Origin: Anaerotignum faecicola
GTDB lineage: Bacteria > Bacillota > Clostridia > Lachnospirales > Anaerotignaceae
Direction: 5' to 3'
Assembly: GCF_003865035.1 (NCBI RefSeq)
Contig: NZ_BHVZ01000001.1
Coordinates: 496,001-560,000 of the forward strand
Length of the DNA stretch: 64,000 bases
Shown: positions 11,817 to 20,681 of the stretch, in pieces
Layout: each line of letters opens with the position of its first letter
Numbering within the stretch: position 1 is the first letter of the stretch
Position numbers and translations under genes: made by a program
Notes under the pieces: generated by a model
Database searches by the model: none
The model's input: only the letters and a program-made list of their open reading frames with translations
Told to the model about the DNA's origin: nothing

Positions 11817-11853
11817 AAAAAACAGCGGTATCTTTCGATACCGCTGTTTTTTT
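11817..11853 (+). terminator. Bidirectional terminator of pepF and tRNA-Leu
   Basis: Long perfect stem AACAGCGGTATC/GATACCGCTGTT with a four-base loop, A-run before and T-run after, so it can act on both strands: for pepF on plus and tRNA-Leu on minus. Confidence 0.9.
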
Positions 11854-11890
11854 CGCCGAAGGATAGCCCTTTCGGATTATCCTTTTTCCC

Positions 11891-11972
11891 TGCGGATAAC
11901 AGGACTTGAACCTGCACGAGTTGCCTCACTGGAACCTAAATCCAGCGCGTCTGCCAATTTCGCCATATCCGC
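11891..11972 (-). tRNA. tRNA-Leu (TAG)
   Basis: An 82-nt class II tRNA with acceptor GCGGATA/TATCCGC, anticodon arm CTGGA-TTTAGGT-TCCAG giving TAG, long variable arm, T-loop TTCAAGT and discriminator A. Confidence 0.95.
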
Positions 11973-11983
11973 AAATAAAAAAT

Positions 11984-12008
11984 CCCTCTGATTTTTACTC
12001 GGGGAGGG
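11984..12008 (-). terminator. Terminator-like hairpin inside the tRNA-Leu leader
   Basis: CCCTC/GAGGG stem with a 15-base loop, followed on the minus strand by ATTTTTTATTTG, ending about 5 bases before the tRNA 5' end. It lies between the promoter at 12051-12079 and the tRNA. The stem is short, so it may be weak. Confidence 0.45.
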
Positions 12009-12050
12009 TACTCGAGGTGGAGCGATAACCGCTTTCATCCACACGCTTTT

Positions 12051-12079
12051 ATTTTATGTGCTTTTTTTGAAAAAGTCAA
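12051..12079 (-). promoter_or_regulatory. Promoter upstream of tRNA-Leu
   Basis: TTGACT (12074-12079), 17-base spacer, TAAAAT (12051-12056). Predicted start is near 12044, giving a leader of about 70 nt before tRNA-Leu. Confidence 0.75.
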
Positions 12080-12106
12080 CCGTAAAAACAAATTTGTACA
12101 AAGAAA

Positions 12107-12146
12107 AAAAGCCAATTCCTCCGATTATCGGTTGAAATGGCTTTTT
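12107..12146 (-). terminator. Terminator of the Arg-Gly-Arg tRNA operon
   Basis: Imperfect stem AGCCATTTC/GGAATTGGCT with an inner CCGATAATCGG hairpin, followed on the minus strand by TTTTTTTC; it begins 3 bases after the tRNA-Arg. Confidence 0.8.
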
Positions 12147-12148
12147 TA

Positions 12149-12222
<74 letters not shown>

Positions 12223-12232
12223 GCATTGCGAA

Positions 12233-12303
12233 AGCGGGTGATGAGAATCGAACTCACGTGTTCAGCTTGGAAGGCTGACGTTCTACCATTGAACTACACC
12301 CGC
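12233..12303 (-). tRNA. tRNA-Gly (TCC)
   Basis: A 71-nt cloverleaf with acceptor GCGGGTG/CACCCGC, anticodon loop CTTCCAA giving TCC, T-loop TTCGATT and discriminator T. It lies between the two identical tRNA-Arg genes. Confidence 0.95.
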
Positions 12304-12313
12304 AAAGAAAAAA

Positions 12314-12387
<74 letters not shown>

Positions 12388-12407
12388 ACGTTACTAGCGC
12401 AAGAGAT

Positions 12408-12436
12408 ATTATGCCATAAAACGTCATGCCTGTCAA
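12408..12436 (-). promoter_or_regulatory. Promoter of the Arg-Gly-Arg tRNA operon
   Basis: TTGACA (12431-12436), 17-base spacer, CATAAT (12408-12413). Confidence 0.85.
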
Positions 12437-12469
12437 CAGGTTTTTCAAACTTTTCTTATTTTTTAAAAA

Positions 12470-12503
12470 AGCCGATGAAATCTCCTGTGTTGTTTCATCG
12501 GCT
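12470..12503 (-). terminator. Terminator after the YfcE-like gene
   Basis: Perfect 11-base stem AGCCGATGAAA/TTTCATCGGCT, followed on the minus strand by TTTTTT. Ends the rph-rdgB-phosphoesterase unit. Confidence 0.88.
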
Positions 12504-12510
12504 CCTTCTT

Positions 12511-13020
12511 TTAATTGATGCGTTTGAAATGCTCCTTATTCCAATATTCCATAATTGCCCCTTCGATTCTGCCGCCTTCCATTGTCAGAATCCCAAAGGT
12601 AGGCAGTGTTCCGCCCCTTGGCAAAGAGATACTCCCGGGGTTAAAGAGGGCAACTCTGCCGCCCGTCTCCCAAAGCGGCATGTGCGTATGTCCGAAAAGC
12701 ACAACATCCGCCCCCTGTTCCTCCGCCCAATAAGAAATCGTGTCATAATTCCAATACACGCGCTGCTTATGCCCATGCGTTAGGAGCAAGTTTTTTCCGC
12801 CAAGCCGTACCAGCTTCTGCGAAGGCGTATCCACGCGATAATCATTATTCCCCTTGACATAATGAAACGACAGCTTAGGAAATTCCTGCTGTAATGCAAC
12901 CGCGTCATCATCATGATCGCCCAGATGAAACACCGCGTCCACCTTCCCTTGCAGCCGCGCAAGCACCGCTCTTGCATTTTCCAGATACGCATGGGTATCA
13001 CTCAAAACCAGAATTTTCAT
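12511..13020 (-). CDS. YfcE/MJ0936 family metallophosphoesterase
   Basis: Protein of 169 residues with the calcineurin-like two-metal motifs in order: SDTHAYLENA near residue 7, LGDHDDD near residue 33, KGNNDYR near residue 55, LLTHGH near residue 78 and FGHTHMP near residue 109. The family hydrolyses phosphodiesters in vitro; the cellular substrate is unclear. It starts 4 bases after rdgB stops, an order (rph-rdgB-yfcE-like) common in Clostridia. Confidence 0.9.
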   Translation of the reverse strand: MKILVLSDTHAYLENARAVLARLQGKVDAVFHLGDHDDDAVALQQEFPKLSFHYVKGNNDYRVDTPSQKLVRLGGKNLLLTHGHKQRVYWNYDTISYWAEEQGADVVLFGHTHMPLWETGGRVALFNPGSISLPRGGTLPTFGILTMEGGRIEGAIMEYWNKEHFKRIN

Positions 13021-13024
13021 AGGC

Positions 13025-13618
13025 TTACAGTTCCTTTTTCAGCATTTCTTTCATTTTGCGCAGTGCCTTTCCTCTGTGGCTGATTGCATTTTTCTCCTCG
13101 GAAGAAAGCTCTGCCATATATTTTCCCTTTTCCGGTACATAAAAAATAGGGTCATAGCCGAAGCCATTCTCGCCCTTTGCCTCATAGCCGATGATGCCCT
13201 CAACGGTATCATAGCTGACCAAACGTCTGCCATCAGGGAATGCTGCCGCAATACAGCTGACAAAGCGCGCCGTTCTCTTTTCCTCCGGCACACCGTTCAG
13301 CTTTTCAAAAATCGCCTTGAAGCGTTCGGGGTAAGGCGTATCCTCGCCCATAAAGCGCGCGGAATAAATGCCGGGGGCTTTATCCATGTAGTCGATTTCC
13401 AAACCGGAATCGTCGCTCAGGGTAATCTTGCCGCCGATTTCCATCACCTGCACTGCCTTTTTCATGGCATTTTCCTCAAAGGTCTTGCCATCCTCCACCA
13501 CGTCAATCGTAATGCCTGCTTCCTCCATGGAAATGACATTTACATCCATATCCGCCAGAATTTCGTTGATTTCCTTGATTTTCCCTTTATTTTTCGTTGC
13601 AAAAATAATCGTTTCCAT
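13025..13618 (-). CDS. rdgB: XTP/dITP diphosphatase (RdgB/HAM1 family)
   Basis: Removes deaminated purine nucleotides (dITP, XTP) by hydrolysis to monophosphates, protecting DNA and RNA. Opening motif IIFATKNKGKIKEI, central DDSGLEIDYMDKAPGIYSAR and C-terminal SHRGKAL are all typical. I place the start at 13618 (197 residues) because GAGGAGG lies just before it and would be inside the coding region if the ATG at 13636 were used. It follows rph by about 20 bases. Confidence 0.92.
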   Translation of the reverse strand: METIIFATKNKGKIKEINEILADMDVNVISMEEAGITIDVVEDGKTFEENAMKKAVQVMEIGGKITLSDDSGLEIDYMDKAPGIYSARFMGEDTPYPERFKAIFEKLNGVPEEKRTARFVSCIAAAFPDGRRLVSYDTVEGIIGYEAKGENGFGYDPIFYVPEKGKYMAELSSEEKNAISHRGKALRKMKEMLKKEL

Positions 13619-13638
13619 CGTTTCCTCCTCGTTCATCC

Positions 13639-14370
13639 TTAGCTCAATTCCAGACCATCCAACGCCGCCTGCTGCAGCTGTTTCAATTCGCCTGCCGCCT
13701 TTCTACCAAGCGCAAGCAGCTCCAGAAGCTGTTCCTGCGTAAAGGTGCCATGCTCCCCTGTGCCCTGCACCTCTACGAAGTTTCCTTCATCCGTCATGAT
13801 AATATTCATATCCACTTCCGCCGCGGAATCCTCCTCATAGCAAAGATCCGCCATGGCAACGCCATCTACCACACCAACGCTTACCGCGGAAATATAACGG
13901 TGCAGGGGCATTTTTTCAATCAGCCCCTCCGCTACCAATTTCCGACACGCCATTGCCAGTGCAACAAAGCCGCCTGTGATAGATGCCGTTCTGGTGCCGC
14001 CGTCCGCCTGCAGAACATCGCAGTCCACCGTAATGCTTCTTTCGCCCAGCTCCGTAAAATCCACTGCCGCACGCAAGGCTCTGCCAATCAGTCTCTGAAT
14101 TTCCGTGGAACGCTGATTCAGCTTCAGCTTATTGATGTCCCTTTTGTTTCTTGTTGCGGTTGCGCGAGGCAGCATGGAATATTCTGCCGTTACCCAGCCT
14201 TCGCCGCTCCCCTTTTTAAAGGGCGGCACGCTTTCCTCTACGGAGGCGTTGCAAAGTACCTTTGTGTTGCCCCATTCTATCAGCACAGACCCCTCCGCGT
14301 AGCGCGTAAAATCCTTGATGATTTTTACGGGACGCAGTTCATCTGTCTTTCTTCCGTCAAAACGGTTCAT
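13639..14370 (-). CDS. rph: Ribonuclease PH
   Basis: Phosphorolytic 3'-5' exoribonuclease that trims tRNA 3' ends; 243 residues, full length. Visible: the conserved start [13 protein letters not shown], the [16 protein letters not shown] block and the phosphate-site Arg-rich helix [14 protein letters not shown] around residue 90. The start follows CAGGAGG. It heads the rph-rdgB-phosphoesterase operon. Confidence 0.95.
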   Translation of the reverse strand: MNRFDGRKTDELRPVKIIKDFTRYAEGSVLIEWGNTKVLCNASVEESVPPFKKGSGEGWVTAEYSMLPRATATRNKRDINKLKLNQRSTEIQRLIGRALRAAVDFTELGERSITVDCDVLQADGGTRTASITGGFVALAMACRKLVAEGLIEKMPLHRYISAVSVGVVDGVAMADLCYEEDSAAEVDMNIIMTDEGNFVEVQGTGEHGTFTQEQLLELLALGRKAAGELKQLQQAALDGLELS

Positions 14371-14444
14371 CTCTCATTCCTCCTGTTGTTCTTTTTCTAT
14401 TCCGGATTAAATTATACCATATTTGCAGAAAAATTTATAGAAAA

Positions 14445-14470
14445 AGACCACAGCATCTCTGCCATGGTCT
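14445..14470 (-). terminator. Terminator after the amidase gene
   Basis: Stem AGACCATGGC/GCTGTGGTCT, followed on the minus strand by TTTTCT; 13 bases past the amidase stop. Confidence 0.8.
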
Positions 14471-14482
14471 GATTTTCTTATC

Positions 14483-16564
14483 TTATCGCAAGGGATAAGT
14501 AAATGCCTCCTCGATTGCATCTGCAATCGCCTTTGCGACTTTATTCTGATAATCCTCCTGCGAAATCTTGAGCGCATCGCCGGGGTTGCTGATAAATACC
14601 GTCTCTACAATAACCGCAGGTACGGTTGTTGTATTCAGAATCAGCAAATCGGTACGCAGCTTTGTTCCTCTATTGGTGTTGCCTGTTGCGCTGACAATGC
14701 TATTCTGAATCAGCTGTGCCAGCTTCAGGCTTGTCAGATTGCTGCCCGTATCATTGGAATGGTTTTTATACAGCACCTCTGTGCCGTTTGCCACTGCCGA
14801 GCCGGAATTCATGTGAATGGAAACCATTGCATCCGCAATCGCATTTGCACTCTGCGCCCTGCTGCTGTTTGTGGGGTAGGTATCGCTGTTTCTTGTCACA
14901 TAAACCTTAATGCCGCTGCCGTCCAGATAATTTGCAACCTTCTGCATAATGGTAAGGGTGAGATTTTTCTCCGTCAGTCCGTTGCCGCTTGCGCCGGGGT
15001 CACTGCCGCCGTGACCTGCATCCAGCAGAAGCACCTTACTGTATACATCCTGCGGATTCTTTACGGAAATGACATATCTTTCCTGCTCCTCCGTAATGCT
15101 GTAGCAGCTGATACGGCTCTGGTTAAAACGGATGGTTGTCTTGCCACCACTTGTGGAAACCTGAATACTCTTGATTACACCGTTATCGATATCATAGGTG
15201 CCGCTGCCGAAGGTTTCGGAATAATCTCCGGGCAATACCACATCGGTATAGCCATCCAGATAATGATCATTGATTTTCACACTGCCTGTCTGAATGGTAT
15301 CCTTTTTCTGCAAATACAGCTTATTTGCGCTTGTATCATAGCTCATGTTTTTCATACTGGAGCTGAAAATCTGTAATGTCATCGCATGATTATCTGTGGT
15401 ATAGCTGTATTTCGCCATGCCGTCCACCTCAAATACCAACCGCAGAGTCGTATCGTTGAACATTGCCGCTCTGCCTGCCGTTACATATTCCAGTGCGCTT
15501 ACATCAAAGGTGCTGTCCAACTCGGAAACCGCATTGGGAATATCCACTACGATTCTGCTTGGGTTGGAAAGCGTATAGACGCTCACGCCCAGTGCGCTGT
15601 CCCCGCCAACCTCAATGATATCTCTGTCGGTGCTGCTGTTATGTCGAATTGCAATATCGCTGACCGTTACGCTTTTGAATGCAATCGTCAGCTTGGATTT
15701 ATCCGCACTCTGCGTAATGGTGTAGTTCTTTTTCCCTGTTAAATCAAACACCACTCTGGTGTAGATTGTACCATCATCCGCTGTATGCTCCGCCGTCCGC
15801 ACTGCGGTCACAATACCGCTGTTCGTTGCAGTCAGACTTGTCGCCAGACCGTTCTTTGCGCCGTAAAAATCAAGCACAATCTTGTTATCTGCCACATAGA
15901 CCTCCTCATAGGAGGAAACCGCACCGCTTGCCTGCACGGAGAAGGTCTGCTCCGCCGTTTTGCTTGCCGGCACAGTCACCTTGTTCAGCGTGACATAATT
16001 CACGCTCGGTGTAGTGGGTGTGGTGGGTATAGTGGGTGTGGTGGGATTTGTCGGTGTTGTAGGCGTTGTCGGCGTGGTGTTTGCCGTCGTTTTGATGGAA
16101 ACCGTTCTGGTTGCATCATCCCACTGAATGTTCAGATCCAGTGCAGAAGCCAGCGCACGCACAGGCAGCATCGTTCTGTCGTTTACAATCATCGGCGGCA
16201 CATCCATGGTAAAGGTTTTGCCGTTTTTGTAGCCAGTTGCCTTATTCATTTCAAAGACCAGTGTGTAATCATCATTGATCACATACGCCTGCTTGGCTTC
16301 TTCGTTCCAGGTAACCTCGCAGCCAAGCTCCTGCGCAATCTGGCGCATGGGCAAAAGCGTTCTGCCGTCAATCGCGACCGCAGGCATATCCTTCGGTGTC
16401 ATGGTTTTTCCGTCAATCTTTACCACAATCTCCTTCGCATTGTATGCGTGGTTCTTGCCGTTATAAAACAGGTTCATGCTGACATTTGCTGCAAATGCCG
16501 TTACGGATGAAAGCATCCCCACCGCCATCGTTGTCAGCAGGAGCCGTTTCCACTTATGTCTCAT
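14483..16564 (-). CDS. Secreted N-acetylmuramoyl-L-alanine amidase with copper-amine-oxidase-N and AMIN domains
   Basis: Protein of 693 residues that cuts the lactyl-L-Ala bond of peptidoglycan outside the cell. Order: signal peptide (about 1-27, MRHKWKRLLLTTMAVGMLSS then FAA); copper-amine-oxidase-like N-terminal region with two half repeats (DGRTLLPMRQIAQELG and NDRTMLPVRALASALD); Pro-Thr linker of about 30 residues; AMIN-like beta regions; C-terminal Amidase_3 domain from about residue 510 with zinc-site motifs LLDAGHGGSDPGA, GLTEKN, SIHMNSG and VIVETVFISN. The start at 16564 follows AGGAGGA by 8 bases; an upstream ATG at 16609 has no ribosome site. Confidence 0.9.
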   Translation of the reverse strand: MRHKWKRLLLTTMAVGMLSSVTAFAANVSMNLFYNGKNHAYNAKEIVVKIDGKTMTPKDMPAVAIDGRTLLPMRQIAQELGCEVTWNEEAKQAYVINDDYTLVFEMNKATGYKNGKTFTMDVPPMIVNDRTMLPVRALASALDLNIQWDDATRTVSIKTTANTTPTTPTTPTNPTTPTIPTTPTTPSVNYVTLNKVTVPASKTAEQTFSVQASGAVSSYEEVYVADNKIVLDFYGAKNGLATSLTATNSGIVTAVRTAEHTADDGTIYTRVVFDLTGKKNYTITQSADKSKLTIAFKSVTVSDIAIRHNSSTDRDIIEVGGDSALGVSVYTLSNPSRIVVDIPNAVSELDSTFDVSALEYVTAGRAAMFNDTTLRLVFEVDGMAKYSYTTDNHAMTLQIFSSSMKNMSYDTSANKLYLQKKDTIQTGSVKINDHYLDGYTDVVLPGDYSETFGSGTYDIDNGVIKSIQVSTSGGKTTIRFNQSRISCYSITEEQERYVISVKNPQDVYSKVLLLDAGHGGSDPGASGNGLTEKNLTLTIMQKVANYLDGSGIKVYVTRNSDTYPTNSSRAQSANAIADAMVSIHMNSGSAVANGTEVLYKNHSNDTGSNLTSLKLAQLIQNSIVSATGNTNRGTKLRTDLLILNTTTVPAVIVETVFISNPGDALKISQEDYQNKVAKAIADAIEEAFTYPLR
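16010..16090 (-). repeat. Short tandem repeats encoding a Pro-Thr linker
   Basis: Degenerate 9-12 base units (GTGGTGGG-type on the plus strand) encode repeats of TTPT/NPTT/IPTT inside the amidase gene. The linker probably passes through or spaces domains in the cell wall. Repeat number may vary between strains. Confidence 0.75.
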
Positions 16565-16700
16565 TGTGTATTCCTCCTGCTTATCCTTATGTAAACTTTC
16601 CTTTGACATACTCCTCTAGTATATCAGTATATCAAATTTTGTCAAAATGAAAAGGTTCTTTCCCATTTTGTAAGAAAGTCTTAATCTTTAGTCGAAAAAA

Positions 16701-16728
16701 GAGCGTCTATTGTTCCCAATAAACGCCC
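16701..16728 (-). terminator. Terminator between the two copper-amine-oxidase-N genes
   Basis: Stem GGGCGTTTATTG/CAATAGACGCTC with four-base loop, followed on the minus strand by TTTTTTCG. Confidence 0.85.
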
Positions 16729-16747
16729 TTTTCCAATATTTTCTTGC

Positions 16748-17692
16748 TTATCTGCCGCGGTTTTCCGTATAGCTCCCCTTGAGCGTTGCGGTTTTCGTTT
16801 CATCGTTCCAGAGAATTTTTTCTGCGCCGAAAATCTTCGCCCAATCCCGCATCGGAAGGAAGGCTCTGCCATTGACAATCTCTAGTTCCCCCGAGGTTTC
16901 CAATGGATTGCCACCATAAAGCATTTTCTTTTCGCCTGCTTTCATTTGAAAATAGACATCTCCCTTCAGAATGGTGACCTCTTTCTCCCCTGCGTTCCAA
17001 TCAACTTTGGTCGGCTCACGGTCAAACGCCTTTACCGCCGCACGCAGGGGCAGCATAGTATAGCCGCTTTTGCTGAGGTAAGCCGGAGTATCCAACGCGA
17101 TCCTGTCTGCGCCGGAATAAATAGAATTCTCGCCCACAGGAATGGTTATCACCCAGTTTGTTCTGGTCGAGATTTCAAAGTTCGCATCCACGAAATTTTC
17201 AATCACCTTTGTCTGTTCAGTTTTTCCGTCTGCATCCTCGTAGTCTGCATACAGACCATAATGCACACCGGAGCCAACCTCCAATGCGCCATTTTCCGCA
17301 TCCAGCGTATAATCGGAAAGTGTCAGCGCTTCCTGTTTTTTATCATCCGCCGCAAGAATCTGCACAATCAGCTTGCCTTCCTCTACGTAACATTCCGCCT
17401 TTACGGAGCCGTTTTCCACAACCGTTTTTTCTTTCTCTGCAAACTGCATTTTTCCTTCTGCGGTAAATACGAATTTCGCGCCTGCCGCAAAGCCATCTGT
17501 CTCTGTTTCCGTCAGAATCAGCTTCTTCATGGTAATTTCATCCGGTCTGTCATCCTTTTTGAAGCCCGTGTGTCCATTCGCATACTCGCACTTTGTCGCG
17601 ATATCCACCGCAGGAAATTCCGCCGCCTGCGCCATCACAGGCATCGCTGCCAGACAGCCTGCCACCAAGGCTAAACCAATTATTTTCTTCAT
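16748..17692 (-). CDS. Secreted copper-amine-oxidase-N domain protein
   Basis: Protein of 314 residues with a clear signal peptide (MKKIIGLALVAGCLAAMPVM then AQAAE). The N-terminal 190 residues are an unrecognised beta-rich region. The last 120 hold two half repeats of the copper-amine-oxidase-like N-terminal domain (LSKSGYTMLPLRAAVKAF and NGRAFLPMRDWAKIFG, each followed by a W-N-x-x-x-K-x-x-T-I/L strand). In Clostridia this domain is a cell-surface module, not an oxidase. Its closest neighbour by content is the amidase just downstream, but a terminator separates them. Confidence 0.82.
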   Translation of the reverse strand: MKKIIGLALVAGCLAAMPVMAQAAEFPAVDIATKCEYANGHTGFKKDDRPDEITMKKLILTETETDGFAAGAKFVFTAEGKMQFAEKEKTVVENGSVKAECYVEEGKLIVQILAADDKKQEALTLSDYTLDAENGALEVGSGVHYGLYADYEDADGKTEQTKVIENFVDANFEISTRTNWVITIPVGENSIYSGADRIALDTPAYLSKSGYTMLPLRAAVKAFDREPTKVDWNAGEKEVTILKGDVYFQMKAGEKKMLYGGNPLETSGELEIVNGRAFLPMRDWAKIFGAEKILWNDETKTATLKGSYTENRGR

Positions 17693-17730
17693 AAAATGCT
17701 CCTTTCGTTTTTCCCATGTTGTCTTGCTTT

Positions 17731-20136
17731 TTATTCTTCCTCGCCCTGCGCTCGTTTATCAAACGCCTTCAGCTTTTTCATAACCCTGCCGTGTACGCTG
17801 TTCGCAGGGAAATTTCCTGTCTTATTCTTCTTTCCGGCGGACAGCCCCATCAGAAGCTCAATCCCTTCATCAATCTTAGAAATCGGATAAATATGGAACA
17901 GACCGTCCTTCACCGCCTGCACCACCTCATCCTTCAGCACCAGATCCTTCACATTGGAAACAGGAATAATTACCCCCTGTGTCCCCGTCAGACCGCGCTT
18001 TCTGCAAAGGTCAAAGAACCCTTCTATTTTATGGGTCACGCCGCCGATTGCCTGAATTTCGCCCTTCTGATTCACAGAGCCTGTCACCGCCAGATCCTGC
18101 CTGATCGGCAATTCTGCCAGAGAAGAAAGAATGCAGTATAATTCCGTACTGGAGGCGCTGTCCCCATCAATACCATTATAATTCTGCTCGAAGCAGACCC
18201 GACAGCTCAAAGAAAGCGGAAAATTCTGTGCATAGGTCTGCCCCAGAAAGCCCGTAATAATCTGCACGCCCTTGTCATGCGTCTGTCCGCTTAGGCGTGC
18301 CTCCTTCTCGATATTCACAATGCCGGATTTGCCGACATAGGTTGTTGCCGTAATACGGGAAGGATTCCCAAAGGCATAATTGCCCATATCCAGAACAGCA
18401 AGCCCGTTAATCTGCCCGATTTCCGCCCCTTCGGTATCAATCATAATGACGTTTTCTTCGAGCATTTCGTCCAGCTTTTCTTCATACAGCTTCATCCGCT
18501 GTTCCTTTTCGTAAATGGTTTTCTGAATATGTGCCGCCGTCACAAGCTCCGCTCCTTCCAGCTTTGCCCATGTTACCGCTTCGCAGAGAATCTCCGCCAG
18601 ATGATTGAATCGCGTGGAAAGCTTATCCTGCCGCTCTGCCGTTCGGGAGGAGTATTCCACAATAGCGCAAACCGCGCTTACATCAAATTCCATGCACCCC
18701 TCTCTATCCACAAACCGTTTGATAAACTGCGCGATTTTCCGGATATTTTCATCTGTACGAGGCATTTCATAATCAAAGTCCGCGCGAATTTTGAAGAACT
18801 TATCAAATTCCTCGTCATATTCATTCAACAGCTCATAATAATAGCTGCTGCCAATCATAATCACCTTGATATTTGCAGGAATCGGCTCCGGCTTCAGGGT
18901 GGGCGCAACCACCGCACCCAGCTGCTCCCGTATGGAGTCCATGTTGATTTCTCTGGTCTTCATCACGCGGCGGAGTGCCTCCCATGCCTGTGGCGTAGAA
19001 AGGATATCCTGCGCCTGCACCAGCAGGTAACCGCCATTCGCCTTATGGAACAGACCGCCCTTAATCTTCATGAAATCCGTTGTCAAATTCCCGAATTCGC
19101 TGTCATATTCCACCTCACCCACCAGATTATTATAGGTCGGGTTAAACGTCACCACGATGGGCGCACCCTTGCTGTCGGAATGGTCTACAATCAGATTGAC
19201 CTTATATTTCAGCGTCACATCCTCGGCAGGCTTTTTCCCAAGCATCGGCAGGAGACTTGCAAGGCTGTCCTCACCATCCTCTTCCTCCTCAACGAACTGG
19301 CTGATATTTTCCAGAACATCCTCCTGCACCGCATTGATGTAGGAAATAACTCTTTCATATTCCTGATATTTTTCCTGCACCGCATTCACATGATGCCCGA
19401 TGGCAAACATTCCCGTTTTATAATCCAGCTGATCGGTCTGCCGCTTGGATTCCTTATCCATATCGCGCAGCTCACGCATAATGGAGCCTGCTTTTTCCTG
19501 CACCATCTGAGAATTTTTCTCAATTTTATTTTTTACATCCTCGCTCAGGTCATCGTATTCATCCTCGCCGACTGCCTTGCCCTCTACCACTGGCATGAAA
19601 AATACGCCTGCATTCGTTGTTTTTACTTGAAAGCTGTACTGCTCCGCAACGGCACTCATTTCTGCCATAAGCGCATCTCTCTTTTCATCAAAAGAATGCT
19701 CCAAAGTGTTTTTCTGTGTTTCATAATCCTCTGCACGGAACGCCTTTTGCAGCTCTGTTTTGAAAAGCTGTACCAGTTCTGCCATGTCCTCCTTGAACTG
19801 CTTGCCCTGCCCCGGCTCGAAGCACAGTGCCAAAGGGCTTCTGGGGTTCTGGAAGTTATAGACATAGCACCAGTCATACGGCACCGGCTCTGTCTGCGCC
19901 AGCTTTTCGGTGCTGTTTCTTGCATAGGTGGTTTTACCTGTGCCGGAAGGCCCTGCCATATAAATATTGTAGCCCTTCATTTTTACTGCCAAGCCGAAAT
20001 CAAATGCCTTTACGGCTCTTTCCTGCCCGATGACCCCCTCCAGAGGCTTGATCTCCGCCGTTGTACGAAAGGACAGTTCCTCAGGAAAGCACCCTTTCTT
20101 TAGCTCTGTATACGCCAATTCAAATGGTTTTTCCAT
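17731..20136 (-). CDS. Lon-related ATP-dependent protease (AAA_32 / LonC type)
   Basis: Protein of 801 residues. N-terminal part: Walker A motif AGPSGTGKTTYAR near residue 60. The region from about residue 100 to 300 is a helical, coiled-coil insert, unlike the LON substrate domain of classical Lon. The C-terminal serine-lysine protease domain has the nucleophile in GDSASSTELY near residue 680 and the partner Lys in GGVTHKIEG. Same family as E. coli YcbZ; substrates unknown. A good AAAGGAGA site precedes the ATG. It is the third Lon-family gene of the window. Confidence 0.88.
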   Translation of the reverse strand: MEKPFELAYTELKKGCFPEELSFRTTAEIKPLEGVIGQERAVKAFDFGLAVKMKGYNIYMAGPSGTGKTTYARNSTEKLAQTEPVPYDWCYVYNFQNPRSPLALCFEPGQGKQFKEDMAELVQLFKTELQKAFRAEDYETQKNTLEHSFDEKRDALMAEMSAVAEQYSFQVKTTNAGVFFMPVVEGKAVGEDEYDDLSEDVKNKIEKNSQMVQEKAGSIMRELRDMDKESKRQTDQLDYKTGMFAIGHHVNAVQEKYQEYERVISYINAVQEDVLENISQFVEEEEDGEDSLASLLPMLGKKPAEDVTLKYKVNLIVDHSDSKGAPIVVTFNPTYNNLVGEVEYDSEFGNLTTDFMKIKGGLFHKANGGYLLVQAQDILSTPQAWEALRRVMKTREINMDSIREQLGAVVAPTLKPEPIPANIKVIMIGSSYYYELLNEYDEEFDKFFKIRADFDYEMPRTDENIRKIAQFIKRFVDREGCMEFDVSAVCAIVEYSSRTAERQDKLSTRFNHLAEILCEAVTWAKLEGAELVTAAHIQKTIYEKEQRMKLYEEKLDEMLEENVIMIDTEGAEIGQINGLAVLDMGNYAFGNPSRITATTYVGKSGIVNIEKEARLSGQTHDKGVQIITGFLGQTYAQNFPLSLSCRVCFEQNYNGIDGDSASSTELYCILSSLAELPIRQDLAVTGSVNQKGEIQAIGGVTHKIEGFFDLCRKRGLTGTQGVIIPVSNVKDLVLKDEVVQAVKDGLFHIYPISKIDEGIELLMGLSAGKKNKTGNFPANSVHGRVMKKLKAFDKRAQGEEE

Positions 20137-20161
20137 TTTTCTTCATCTCCTTTTTGCAAAA

Positions 20162-20193
20162 AACGCTGAAATGCACTCTCACATCTCAGCGTT
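20162..20193 (-). terminator. Terminator after rimI
   Basis: Stem AACGCTGA/TCAGCGTT with inner ATG/CAT pairing, followed on the minus strand by TTTTTTG. Ends the tsaE-tsaB-rimI unit before the Lon-related gene. Confidence 0.85.
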
Positions 20194-20216
20194 TCTATTT
20201 TTTCTTTTCCGCTCCG

Positions 20217-20681
20217 TCAAAGGGACGCACCCTCTGCATCGGGGAAATATTTCCACATGATAATTGCATCCTCCTTGGTGTCGGGGTAATAATTCTTACG
20301 GATGCCCTCTGCCTTGAAGCCATATTTATGGTACAACGCCTGTGCAGGCCGATTCCCCATGCGTACCTCCAAGGTAATGCCTGTCATTTCTTTTTCCAAC
20401 GCCTTTTCAATGAGCTTTTCCATCAGCATGCTGCCGATGCCTTCACAGCGTACCTCCTCCAGTACGCCCACGTTTGTGATATGTCCTTCTGTTACTACAT
20501 GCCACATCCCTGCATAGCCGACTACTCTGCCATCCATCAGCGCCACATAGTAAATCGCCATTGTGTTTTCTCTGACCTCTCTTTCAAAATCCGCTCTGGT
20601 CCAGGGGATGGAAAAGGTTGCTTCCTCAAGCGTCACCACGCCGTCGATATGCTCCTCTGCCATAGGGACAATCTCAATCAT
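20217..20681 (-). CDS. rimI: Ribosomal protein S18 alanine N-acetyltransferase
   Basis: GNAT enzyme of 154 residues that acetylates the N-terminal Ala of S18. Acetyl-CoA site: ITNVGVLEEVRCEGIGSMLM around residue 70, and RMGNRPAQALYHKYGFK near residue 105, the usual RimI ending. Its ATG overlaps the tsaB stop by 4 bases (ATGA), so the two are translationally coupled; tsaB-rimI adjacency is standard. Confidence 0.92.
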   Translation of the reverse strand: MIEIVPMAEEHIDGVVTLEEATFSIPWTRADFEREVRENTMAIYYVALMDGRVVGYAGMWHVVTEGHITNVGVLEEVRCEGIGSMLMEKLIEKALEKEMTGITLEVRMGNRPAQALYHKYGFKAEGIRKNYYPDTKEDAIIMWKYFPDAEGASL

